The notes under the pieces: generated by a model
Database searches by the model: none
What the model was told of the DNA's origin: nothing
The model's input: the letters and a program-made list of their open reading frames with translations, nothing else
In this document: positions 1-6,329 of the stretch, one piece after another
Layout: each line of letters opens with the position of its first letter
Numbering within the stretch: position 1 is the first letter of the stretch
Translations under genes and position numbers: made by a program
Assembly (NCBI GenBank): GCA_050943335.1
Contig: JBMNOZ010000030.1
Coordinates: 1-11,589, forward strand
Length of the DNA: 11,589 nt
Source: JBMNOZ01 sp050943335
GTDB lineage: Bacteria; Bacillota; Desulfitobacteriia; Desulfitobacteriales; Syntrophobotulaceae
Reading direction: 5' to 3'

Positions 1-59
1 CTTACCGTATATTTTTAATGCTATTGTAGCTTAAGGGAGAAGGGGCTTCAAGATTTGAC

Positions 60-110
60 TAGGGTATTTACAACCATATGGTTGTAAATACCCTATTATT
101 TTTTGTTTTT
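60..110 (+). terminator. Intrinsic terminator with an 18-bp-arm perfect palindrome
   Basis: Bases 60-95 form a perfect 36-base palindrome centred on CATATG. A T-rich run with one long T stretch follows at 96-110. This is the standard layout of a Rho-independent terminator on the + strand. It most likely ends a gene that lies before the window. It could instead act as an attenuator for the oxidoreductase gene 78 bases downstream, or the symmetric DNA could be a protein-binding site. The stem and T-run are visible; the role is inferred. Confidence 0.8.
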
Positions 111-187
111 AATTTAAAGCCCTCCGCAATACAATTGGATTAACGAACATTGCTTAAAAATAAATGAATCCTTAAAGGAGGAAGAAG

Positions 188-2476
188 ATGAGCATTAAAT
201 ATGACCGCGTAGTAACAACAACAGCATGGTCACCTGGTCCAGGATGTCATGGAGGGTGTGGTGTAAAGCTTTATATTAAAGACGATAAAGTTGTGCGGGT
301 CGAGGGGGATGACGACCATCCTTGGAATCATGGGCGAGCTTGCGCCCGTCTTTTAGCTATGACCCAATATATGTATCATCCGGATCGTTTGCTTTATCCG
401 ATGAAAAGGGTGGGCAAGAGAGGGGAAGGCAAATTTGAAAGAATTACTTGGGATGAAGCTTTTGATACTATTGAGCAAAAATGGACTCAACTAAAAGAGG
501 ATTATGGACCGGAATCTGTTATCTTTATTCAGGGTACAGGAAGGGATATCGGTGGTCCTATATCTATGCTTTGTTATTCTTTCGGCAGTCCTAACTGGAC
601 CCAACTGGGGCTTGCTGGGCAATCCTGTTACACTCCTCGTCTATGCACAATGATTGCTACCCAAGGGGATTTTGCAGTTGCTGACTGTTCTCAATTTTTT
701 GAAAAACGCTTTGATGATCCCCGTTATGAAATTCCAAAATATATCATTATCTGGGCTCAAAATCCTGCTACAGGGTGTCCTGACGCTTTTCAAGGGCACT
801 GGATTGTTGACTGTATGAAACGGGGGAGTAAGCTGATTGTAATTGATCCCCGTTGGACTTACTTTGCTTCCCGAGCGGAACATTTCCTCCAAATTCGTCC
901 CGGAACCGATGGGGCCTTAGCTATGGGAATGATCAATTTAATAATTGAAAATGAATGGTACGATAAGGAATTTGTAGAAAAATGGACATATGGCTTCGAA
1001 GAAATGAAAGAAGCCGTTAAAGAATTTACTCTAGCGAAAACAGCAGAGATTACTTGGATTCCTGAAGAGGTTATTTTTGAGGCTACCAAAGCTTACGCTT
1101 TAAACAGGCCCTCTGCAATTCACTGGGGACTTCCTATTGACCAGTGTCCCGAAGGCACTGCAGTAGCTCACGCTGTGGAAGCACTCTGGTGCCTAACTGG
1201 CAATCTGGATGTGCCGGGAGGGAATGTAATAGCCAAAAACGCTTATAATGTAACTCAGTATCCCTATAGTACAGATCAGCTTAAAGATGTATACGGTGAT
1301 GATATTCTTGACCGGATCAATGCCAAACGTATCGGTGCTAAACGTTACAAATATCTTGCTAATATGCGCAGTTGGGGTCAACCGGATATGGCTGTGGAGC
1401 AGATGCTAACAGGAGATCCTTACGAGATCAGATCAGCTTGGATTCAAACCTCCAATCTTTTTGGGGGACAGGCAGCAGACATGAAAAAGCATTATAGAGC
1501 ATTGATGAAGATGGAATTCAATGTTGTGGTTGATACTTTCCATAACCCGACGACAATGGCTGTGGCCGATATCATTCTCCCGGCGGCTACTTTCGCCGAG
1601 AAAGAAAGTTTCCGCGCTTGGTACCAGCCCTTACAGCTTATCCAGCCCGGAGTTCAGGTTGGGGAGTGCCGTTCGGATTGGGAAATAAATATGGAATTGG
1701 CCAGACGTTTTAACCCGGCCTTTAGAGAGAAATATCCTACCTTTAAAGCCCTGGTTAACGAGCGTATAGCAAAAGCAGGCTTGGATTGGGATTCTTTAGC
1801 TTCCATGGGGGGGTGGAAATATCCTACTGAGGAGGAATCACCTTCGTCTGTACCTTATAGGCGTTATGAAAAAGGTTTACTCCGGCCTGACGGGAAACCG
1901 GGATTTAACACTCCGACAGGGAAAGTAGAGTTTTATTCGCTCCTCAATGAAGAATATGGAATACATCCCACCCTCTGGTATTCGGAGCCCCCGGAAAGTG
2001 AAGTCCGGACCCCTGAATTGTTTAAGAAATATCCCTTAATTATGGTTTCCGGCCGACGGAGCCCGGTTTATTTCCACTCCGAACACAGAAATATTCCTTG
2101 GTTAAGGGCTTGTGACCCTTATCCTCTTGTAGAAGTTCATCCTCAAGTTCTGAAAGAACTTAAGGTGGAGGACGGGGAATGGGTATGGATCGAAAATGAT
2201 CGGGGGCGTATCAGACGCAAGGTCAAAGCCAATCCCAGTATGCATCCGGGTACAGTAAGTGTTCCCCATGGCTGGTGGCTTCCGGAGACTGAGGGTCCGG
2301 GACCGAACTTTTATGAGGCTTGGGACCTTAATTGCAATATTTTGATCCCCCTCGATACCCAGGGTGAATCTGGTTATGGGGGAGGAGCTTATAAGACCAC
2401 TCTAGTTCGTTTGGTTAAAATGAGCCCCAATGATGATCCTCATCCAAATGATGAACCGGAATGGAAAAGATCCTAA
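188..2476 (+). CDS. Molybdopterin-dependent oxidoreductase, DMSO reductase family, cytoplasmic
   Basis: This 762-residue protein is the catalytic subunit of a molybdenum or tungsten bis-MGD enzyme. The N-terminal Fe-S region has Cys20, Cys24 and Cys52. It continues into the family's 'HPDRLLYPMKRVG' and 'RITWDEAFD' stretches (64-93). A 'CYTPRLC' segment at 147-153 lies where the family's metal-ligating residue sits, so Cys153 or Cys147 is the likely ligand. Later segments typical of the fold are 'LTGNLDVPGGN' near 336-346 and a C-terminal MopB-binding domain (about 640-755). There is no twin-arginine signal or membrane segment, so it should act in the cytoplasm. ATG 188 follows AAGGAGG at 175-181. 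The first cysteine of the usual C-x2-C-x3-C pattern is replaced by Gly17. The next gene encodes a likely Fe-S partner. The substrate cannot be read from sequence. Acetylene hydratase and the catechol dehydroxylases are among relatives with similar overall layout, but that link is inference. Confidence 0.92.
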   Translation: MSIKYDRVVTTTAWSPGPGCHGGCGVKLYIKDDKVVRVEGDDDHPWNHGRACARLLAMTQYMYHPDRLLYPMKRVGKRGEGKFERITWDEAFDTIEQKWTQLKEDYGPESVIFIQGTGRDIGGPISMLCYSFGSPNWTQLGLAGQSCYTPRLCTMIATQGDFAVADCSQFFEKRFDDPRYEIPKYIIIWAQNPATGCPDAFQGHWIVDCMKRGSKLIVIDPRWTYFASRAEHFLQIRPGTDGALAMGMINLIIENEWYDKEFVEKWTYGFEEMKEAVKEFTLAKTAEITWIPEEVIFEATKAYALNRPSAIHWGLPIDQCPEGTAVAHAVEALWCLTGNLDVPGGNVIAKNAYNVTQYPYSTDQLKDVYGDDILDRINAKRIGAKRYKYLANMRSWGQPDMAVEQMLTGDPYEIRSAWIQTSNLFGGQAADMKKHYRALMKMEFNVVVDTFHNPTTMAVADIILPAATFAEKESFRAWYQPLQLIQPGVQVGECRSDWEINMELARRFNPAFREKYPTFKALVNERIAKAGLDWDSLASMGGWKYPTEEESPSSVPYRRYEKGLLRPDGKPGFNTPTGKVEFYSLLNEEYGIHPTLWYSEPPESEVRTPELFKKYPLIMVSGRRSPVYFHSEHRNIPWLRACDPYPLVEVHPQVLKELKVEDGEWVWIENDRGRIRRKVKANPSMHPGTVSVPHGWWLPETEGPGPNFYEAWDLNCNILIPLDTQGESGYGGGAYKTTLVRLVKMSPNDDPHPNDEPEWKRS

Positions 2477-2530
2477 GGAATTAAATCATTAAGAGGCTTA
2501 ACAAAAAAGATAATGGAAAGGATAGATAAT

Positions 2531-2872
2531 ATGGGGAGAAAAGGTCTTTTATTTGATATGGAATATTGCACCGGCTGTCAGGCATGTACTGTTGCCTGTA
2601 AGCAGGAAAATGACTATGATGCAGATACCTGGGGGATTATAGTTAAAGAACTAATACTGACCCATCCCAGCGGTCATGTACAGATAGATTACCTACCTTT
2701 TCCGACAACATTATGCACACTCTGCACAAAACGTATAGCCAGTGGTTTTGATAGCCGCCCGGCTTGCGTAAAGTGCTGTCAATCTTCTTGTATAGAATAT
2801 GGGGATGTAGAAGACCTATATTCCAAGATGCAAACGATGAAACGTCCGGTGCTTTACAGCCCAAAGGGTTAA
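2531..2872 (+). CDS. Short [4Fe-4S] ferredoxin-type electron-transfer subunit
   Basis: This 113-residue protein probably passes electrons to or from the oxidoreductase encoded just upstream. The first cluster motif, C-x2-C-x2-C-x3-C, is at residues 13-23. A second group has Cys62, Cys65, Cys79, Cys82, Cys83 and Cys87, which would fit a C-x2-C-x13-C-x3-C cluster with spare cysteines. DmsB/NrfC-type partners are around 200 residues with four clusters, so this is a reduced version with two visible motifs. ATG 2531 is chosen because GGAAAGGA lies at 2515-2522 with an 8-base gap, and the protein then starts as 'MGRKGLLFD'. An in-frame ATG at 2513 would add six residues but has no clear ribosome site. 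The 54-base gap from the preceding gene and the terminator after it indicate a two-gene operon. No signal peptide or membrane segment is present. Confidence 0.85.
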   Translation: MGRKGLLFDMEYCTGCQACTVACKQENDYDADTWGIIVKELILTHPSGHVQIDYLPFPTTLCTLCTKRIASGFDSRPACVKCCQSSCIEYGDVEDLYSKMQTMKRPVLYSPKG

Positions 2873-2902
2873 TGATTTTTAAGAGCTGAATTTAACTAGT
2901 AT

Positions 2903-2961
2903 AAAGGAGCGGTCAAGCAGTGCTTTTTGGAAAGCAATTGACTCGCTCCTCTTTGTGTTTT
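2903..2961 (+). terminator. Terminator of the oxidoreductase operon
   Basis: A long interrupted stem pairs GGAGCG (2906-2911) with CGCTCC (2944-2949). It continues inward through TCAA/TTGA and TGCTTT/AAAGCA to a TTGG loop. The T-rich tract TCTTTGTGTTTT follows at 2950-2961. It lies about 30 bases after the Fe-S gene and before the ecsA promoter, so it separates the two transcription units. Confidence 0.8.
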
Positions 2962-2994
2962 CGGCTTACTTTTGTTATAAAGGGTGTCGAACTA

Positions 2995-3023
2995 TATTTT
3001 ACCTCAAAAACTAATGATATAAT
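2995..3023 (+). promoter_or_regulatory. Probable sigma-A promoter for ecsAB, extended -10
   Basis: A perfect -10 box TATAAT lies at 3018-3023, preceded by TG one base upstream, giving the extended form TGATATAAT. The -35 box at the 17-base spacing is poor (TATTTT at 2995-3000), as is common with extended -10 promoters. The promoter lies after the preceding terminator and about 45 bases before the ecsA start. Transcription would begin near 3030. Confidence 0.6.
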
Positions 3024-3067
3024 AAATTATAAAGGATAATTTTTACAAAAAGAAACCGAGGTTTAAG

Positions 3068-3784
3068 ATGGATTTGCTTCAAGTAAGCATCGCGTATGCC
3101 GGGTACAACAAAGATGAAAAGATTATAAGAGATATTAACTTTTCCTTAAAATCCGGTGAATTACTAGGAATAATTGGGCCAAATGGATCTGGGAAAAGCA
3201 CACTTCTTAAAGCAATAATCGGGTTATTGCCTAATATTTGTGGCGAAATAGTTTTTAAGGGCAAGAAAAAAAGATATGCTTATATTCCGGAACAGCCTAC
3301 TTTTTATGAAGAACTAACCTTAATAGAACATTTGGAATTGGCTGCCGCGGCCTATTCCATTACTGGCAGGGAGTTTGAAAAAAAGAGTCAGGAATTGCTA
3401 ACCATGTTTAAACTCCATGATGTTAAGCATCTGCTGCCGATTAATTTTTCCAAGGGAATGCAGCAAAAAACAATGCTGATCATTGGATTTTTAGTTCAAC
3501 CGGATATTTTTATTATAGATGAGCCATTCATCGGTTTAGATCCCAGGGCCGTGAAAAGTTTTCTCGTTTTGTTAAATATAGCTTTAAAAGACGGGGCCGG
3601 AGTTCTAATGTCTACTCATGTTTTAGATACGGCGGAAAAGATTTGTGAATCCTTTGTTTTGTTATCGGAAGGGAACTTAATATATAAGGGCAGTTTAGAG
3701 GAAATTAAGAAAAGCTGCAATATGCCCCAGGCCTCTCTTTTCGATTGTTTTGATTATTTGATGGAGATTAATGATGACTGCTAA
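3068..3784 (+). CDS. ecsA: ABC transporter ATP-binding protein, EcsA-type
   Basis: This 238-residue protein is a nucleotide-binding subunit that hydrolyses ATP to drive the membrane partner encoded next. Visible motifs are Walker A 'GPNGSGKS' (37-44), a Q-loop at Gln76, a degenerate signature 'FSKGMQQK' (127-134), Walker B ending in Asp151-Glu152, D-loop 'GLDP' (156-159) and the switch His184. The 'SKGMQQK' signature and length fit EcsA. In Bacillus subtilis, EcsA with EcsB affects protein secretion, competence and sporulation through the intramembrane protease RasP, and related systems export peptides. ATG 3068 has GAGG at 3058-3061 with a 6-base gap. The end overlaps ecsB, indicating translational coupling. 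No ecsC is seen. Another exporter ATPase of the same class cannot be fully excluded. Confidence 0.85.
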   Translation: MDLLQVSIAYAGYNKDEKIIRDINFSLKSGELLGIIGPNGSGKSTLLKAIIGLLPNICGEIVFKGKKKRYAYIPEQPTFYEELTLIEHLELAAAAYSITGREFEKKSQELLTMFKLHDVKHLLPINFSKGMQQKTMLIIGFLVQPDIFIIDEPFIGLDPRAVKSFLVLLNIALKDGAGVLMSTHVLDTAEKICESFVLLSEGNLIYKGSLEEIKKSCNMPQASLFDCFDYLMEINDDC

Positions 3785-5000
3785 AAGATTGTTCTTGGAC
3801 CGGGTTCTTAGGGAGTGGAGATTCCATCTGAGGACTTTAAAAATTGTTGTTGATTGGGTCATATCCCTTTACTTTATAGTCCCTATACTAGTATTTGGAG
3901 TAGCAACTTACTTCACTTGGCTAAAAACGCCCCCTCTTTGGCTGGAACAACTGCCTTTAATCAATTTGGCCGGTGTTTTAGTTATTTTTATAATTCGTGG
4001 GTATATCAGGGTCTTTATGGAGGAAGCGGATAAGCTTTTTTTGTTCCAACAAAGGCAATGGCTTAAGGAAATAAAAAAGATGGGGATTATTTATTCCCTT
4101 ATCATCAATGCAGTTATTTCCTCAATTATTTTTCTTGTCTTAACTCCCTTTTTATTGTTGCAATATAAAGTGGGGCCTTATTCAATAGCTGTTTGGTGCA
4201 TTTTAGTAGTGATTCTCAAAACTATGAGTGGGGTCGGCAAACAACTTGCCGGTTATATTTTCTCCGGGTGGAGATTAAGACTGATTATATGGTTAATATA
4301 TTCGCTAATAGGGAGCTATTATTTTATTAGTCTAATGTACTTGGAGAAGAGAATCCTATTCTCCGTCCTGACCTTAATCTCGATTATAGTTTTTATCCTT
4401 TTTACACGTCGTCTCTTAGATTTTCCAAATACTTTTTGTAAAGATATTATTAGGGAAAAATTTATAAAATATCGCTTTGTAAATTTTATTATGTCCGCCT
4501 CAGGTTACGATCAACGTAAAAGTATTATATTATTCAGAAAAAGACCCTTGTTTTTTAGATCCTCAGGGCATATTTATAAACAGCGGACAACAGAGAACAT
4601 TCTTGCTGAAACTTTTCTGAAAACAACTCTTCGGAATAGTAAAGATATTCTTTATATGTTTCAAACAGTAATAATATGTACTCTTTTCTCTTTAGCCCTG
4701 CCAAAGGGTTGGAAATGGGCCGGTTTAATTGTTTTCGCCTTCTTATTTGTTAAAATTTGTGGTCTTTGCTGGGGAAGAGGAAGGGCTAAAGATTTTTTTA
4801 AGATGTTTCCTTGGCGGGTTGAGGATATAATGAAAGCCGGAAGGAAGGTAAACTTCCTTTTATTTTCCTTATTTTTCCTGCCTGTAAGTTTTACTTTAGG
4901 AATAACCCATTCAAGGTTCGGTGTCTTAATATTTATAATTCTAGGAGAACTTATCGGATATTTTTTGATCCGTATTAATCAACTGTTTAAGACAATATAA
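3774..5000 (+). CDS. ecsB: ABC transporter membrane protein, EcsB-type permease
   Basis: This protein of about 408 residues is hydrophobic, with roughly eight or more membrane segments. Clear ones are near residues 27-48, 58-78, 104-128, 134-152, 168-190, 193-212, 292-310, 315-332 and 358-400. A basic cytoplasmic stretch lies at about 213-290. The length matches EcsB, and its position directly after an EcsA-like ATPase supports the call. It would form the channel of the EcsAB transporter, whose substrate in this organism is unknown. Two adjacent ATGs (3771 and 3774) are possible. GGAG at 3763-3766 is only 4 bases from the first but 7 from the second, so 3774 is preferred. The gene begins inside the last codons of ecsA. 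No obvious terminator follows. Confidence 0.82.
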   Translation: MTAKRLFLDRVLREWRFHLRTLKIVVDWVISLYFIVPILVFGVATYFTWLKTPPLWLEQLPLINLAGVLVIFIIRGYIRVFMEEADKLFLFQQRQWLKEIKKMGIIYSLIINAVISSIIFLVLTPFLLLQYKVGPYSIAVWCILVVILKTMSGVGKQLAGYIFSGWRLRLIIWLIYSLIGSYYFISLMYLEKRILFSVLTLISIIVFILFTRRLLDFPNTFCKDIIREKFIKYRFVNFIMSASGYDQRKSIILFRKRPLFFRSSGHIYKQRTTENILAETFLKTTLRNSKDILYMFQTVIICTLFSLALPKGWKWAGLIVFAFLFVKICGLCWGRGRAKDFFKMFPWRVEDIMKAGRKVNFLLFSLFFLPVSFTLGITHSRFGVLIFIILGELIGYFLIRINQLFKTI

Positions 5001-5082
5001 TATGAAGTTTTTGGCTTAGAATTAAATATCATGTTAGCATTATATAGAGAGAATTATGTCTCCTTAAAAACGGTTTTGGGAA

Positions 5083-5112
5083 TTAGTTATTAGCTAAACA
5101 ATGAGTTATAAT
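5083..5112 (+). promoter_or_regulatory. Probable promoter for azlCD
   Basis: A perfect -10 box TATAAT is at 5107-5112. A weak -35 box (TTAGTT 5083-5088, 18-base spacing, or TAGTTA 5084-5089, 17-base spacing) lies upstream in the 150-base gap after ecsB. Initiation would fall near 5119, which leaves room for the ribosome site at 5135-5139 and supports the TTG start at 5151. No T-box or other recognisable amino-acid-responsive leader is seen. Confidence 0.5.
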
Positions 5113-5150
5113 AAGTAGTATTGAATTTTGAAACAGGAGCGGACTTTATC

Positions 5151-5912
5151 TTGAGCAACACTGAATTCAGCACAGAATACAGATTAAGAAGATCGACAGG
5201 AAAGAGTAGTAGCTATCAGGAATTCAAAAAGGGAGTAAAAAAGGGACTTCCCATTGCTTTTGGTTATCTCCCGGTGTCTTTTGCCTTCGGGCTTATTGTT
5301 GTTAAAGGGGGGTTGCCGGTTTGGGTGGCAGTTTTGATATCCATGACTAACCTTACCTCTGCGGGTCAATTTGCAGGGGTGGGTTTGATTTTTGCCCAAG
5401 CTGCCTACACAGAGATAGCTATTACTACCTTTGTGATTAATTTAAGATATATGTTGATGTCCTTTTCACTTTCGCAAAAAATCTCCGAAAAAATGCCCCG
5501 CTTAAAAAGGGGGATAATGGCTTTTGGAATTACTGATGAGACTTTTGCTATGGCCTCTTTGGAAAAGGAAGAGATTACCTTTCCTTTTATGATGGGTTTA
5601 ATATCCTGCCCTTATTGGAGTTGGGCTTTGGGAACAGGACTGGGAGCAATGTTAACTGCTTACTTGCCTGTAAATTTGCAAAAGGCCATGGGAATCGCTT
5701 TATATGCCATGTTTATTGCCCTTATAGTTCCGGCTGCGAAAAAATCCAAGGCTGTGCTCCTGGTGGTAATTGTTGCGGTCTTTATAAGTTCCCTTTTTAA
5801 ATTTACCCCTTTCTTAAAAGAGCTTTCCACTGGCTGGGTTATTATCATTGCTACAATTCTAGCTTCTGCTGTTGGGGCGATGTTTTTCCCCAGATCGGAG
5901 GATGAGATATGA
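5151..5912 (+). CDS. azlC: AzlC family branched-chain amino acid exporter, large subunit
   Basis: This 253-residue polytopic membrane protein, with AzlD, forms a small exporter. AzlCD was defined in Bacillus subtilis by resistance to the leucine analogue azaleucine, and E. coli YgaZH exports valine and methionine. Family hallmarks are 'GYLPVSFAFG' (38-47), 'NLRYMLMS' (97-104) and 'GITDETFA' (126-133). Hydrophobic segments continue to the C-terminus. The start is a TTG at 5151, chosen because AGGAG lies at 5135-5139. The gap of 11 bases is slightly long. An in-frame TTG at 5121 would add ten residues but has no ribosome site and sits on the predicted transcription start. The gene overlaps azlD by four bases (ATGA), so the two subunits are translationally coupled. 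The exact amino acid exported is not readable from sequence. Confidence 0.9.
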   Translation: MSNTEFSTEYRLRRSTGKSSSYQEFKKGVKKGLPIAFGYLPVSFAFGLIVVKGGLPVWVAVLISMTNLTSAGQFAGVGLIFAQAAYTEIAITTFVINLRYMLMSFSLSQKISEKMPRLKRGIMAFGITDETFAMASLEKEEITFPFMMGLISCPYWSWALGTGLGAMLTAYLPVNLQKAMGIALYAMFIALIVPAAKKSKAVLLVVIVAVFISSLFKFTPFLKELSTGWVIIIATILASAVGAMFFPRSEDEI

Positions 5913-6217
5913 ATCAGACCTATGTTTTATTGGCCGTACTACTGATGGCAGTAGTTACTTATTTACCCCGGATGGCCCCAATAGTCGTTTTTAAACGTAA
6001 GATTAAATCTGTAAGAATTAAATCATTCTTTTACTATACCCCTTACGCGGTCTTGGGGGCGATGACTTTCCCCAGCATTTTTTATTCGACAGGCAATTTC
6101 TATTACTCGCTAGCTGGAGCTTTAATGGCTTTAGTTTTGGCTTATTTGGAGCAAGGTTTAATGAAAGTAGCTTTGAGCGCAGTTTTAGTTGTGGTGGTTT
6201 GTAGTTATTTGTTTTAA
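5909..6217 (+). CDS. azlD: AzlD family branched-chain amino acid exporter, small subunit
   Basis: This 102-residue hydrophobic protein has about four membrane segments. It carries the characteristic 'TYLPRMAP' stretch near residues 18-25 and a 'YAVLGAMTFP' segment near 46-55. It is the small partner of AzlC in the exporter. ATG 5909 overlaps the azlC stop codon (ATGA) and has its own strong GGAGG at 5897-5901 with a 7-base gap. The length is usual for the family. No clear terminator follows, so transcription may continue into ftsK. Confidence 0.88.
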   Translation: MNQTYVLLAVLLMAVVTYLPRMAPIVVFKRKIKSVRIKSFFYYTPYAVLGAMTFPSIFYSTGNFYYSLAGALMALVLAYLEQGLMKVALSAVLVVVVCSYLF

Positions 6218-6257
6218 GGCCTCAGAGGAGAGAGCAAGGTTTTTAAAGGAGATTCAG

Positions 6258-6329
6258 TTGTGTTTGTGGAAGTTAGCTGATGGAGAATTATCATATCGGA
6301 GGTTAATTCGTGGCTCGGAAAAAGCGTAA
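6258..6329 (+). other. Possible 23-codon upstream ORF overlapping the ftsK start
   Basis: AAAGGAG at 6245-6251 is a strong ribosome site 40-60 bases before ftsK that serves no annotated gene. A TTG at 6258 (6-base gap) opens a 23-codon frame that ends at 6329, 20 bases inside ftsK. A GTG at 6260 (8-base gap) would give only six codons ending at 6280. Either could couple or tune translation of ftsK. The predicted peptide resembles nothing recognised. The ribosome site is visible; translation is inference. Confidence 0.25.

Noticed and set aside
1..34. Possible C-terminal tail of an upstream gene (a frame ending at 34, or others ending at 18 or 29)
   Set aside because: Three frames all end within the first 34 bases and nothing distinguishes them. 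The fragment is too short to support a call, although the terminator at 60-110 suggests some gene ends here.
641..1381. Several reverse-strand open frames inside the oxidoreductase gene
   Set aside because: They lie wholly within a conserved coding gene on the other strand and show no family features or own promoter.
2513..2530. Longer start for the Fe-S protein at ATG 2513
   Set aside because: There is no Shine-Dalgarno sequence before it, and the stretch itself carries the GGAAAGGA that serves ATG 2531.
5001..5150. T-box or other amino-acid-sensing leader before azlC
   Set aside because: The gap is too short and lacks the T-box signature sequence. Only a promoter is supported.
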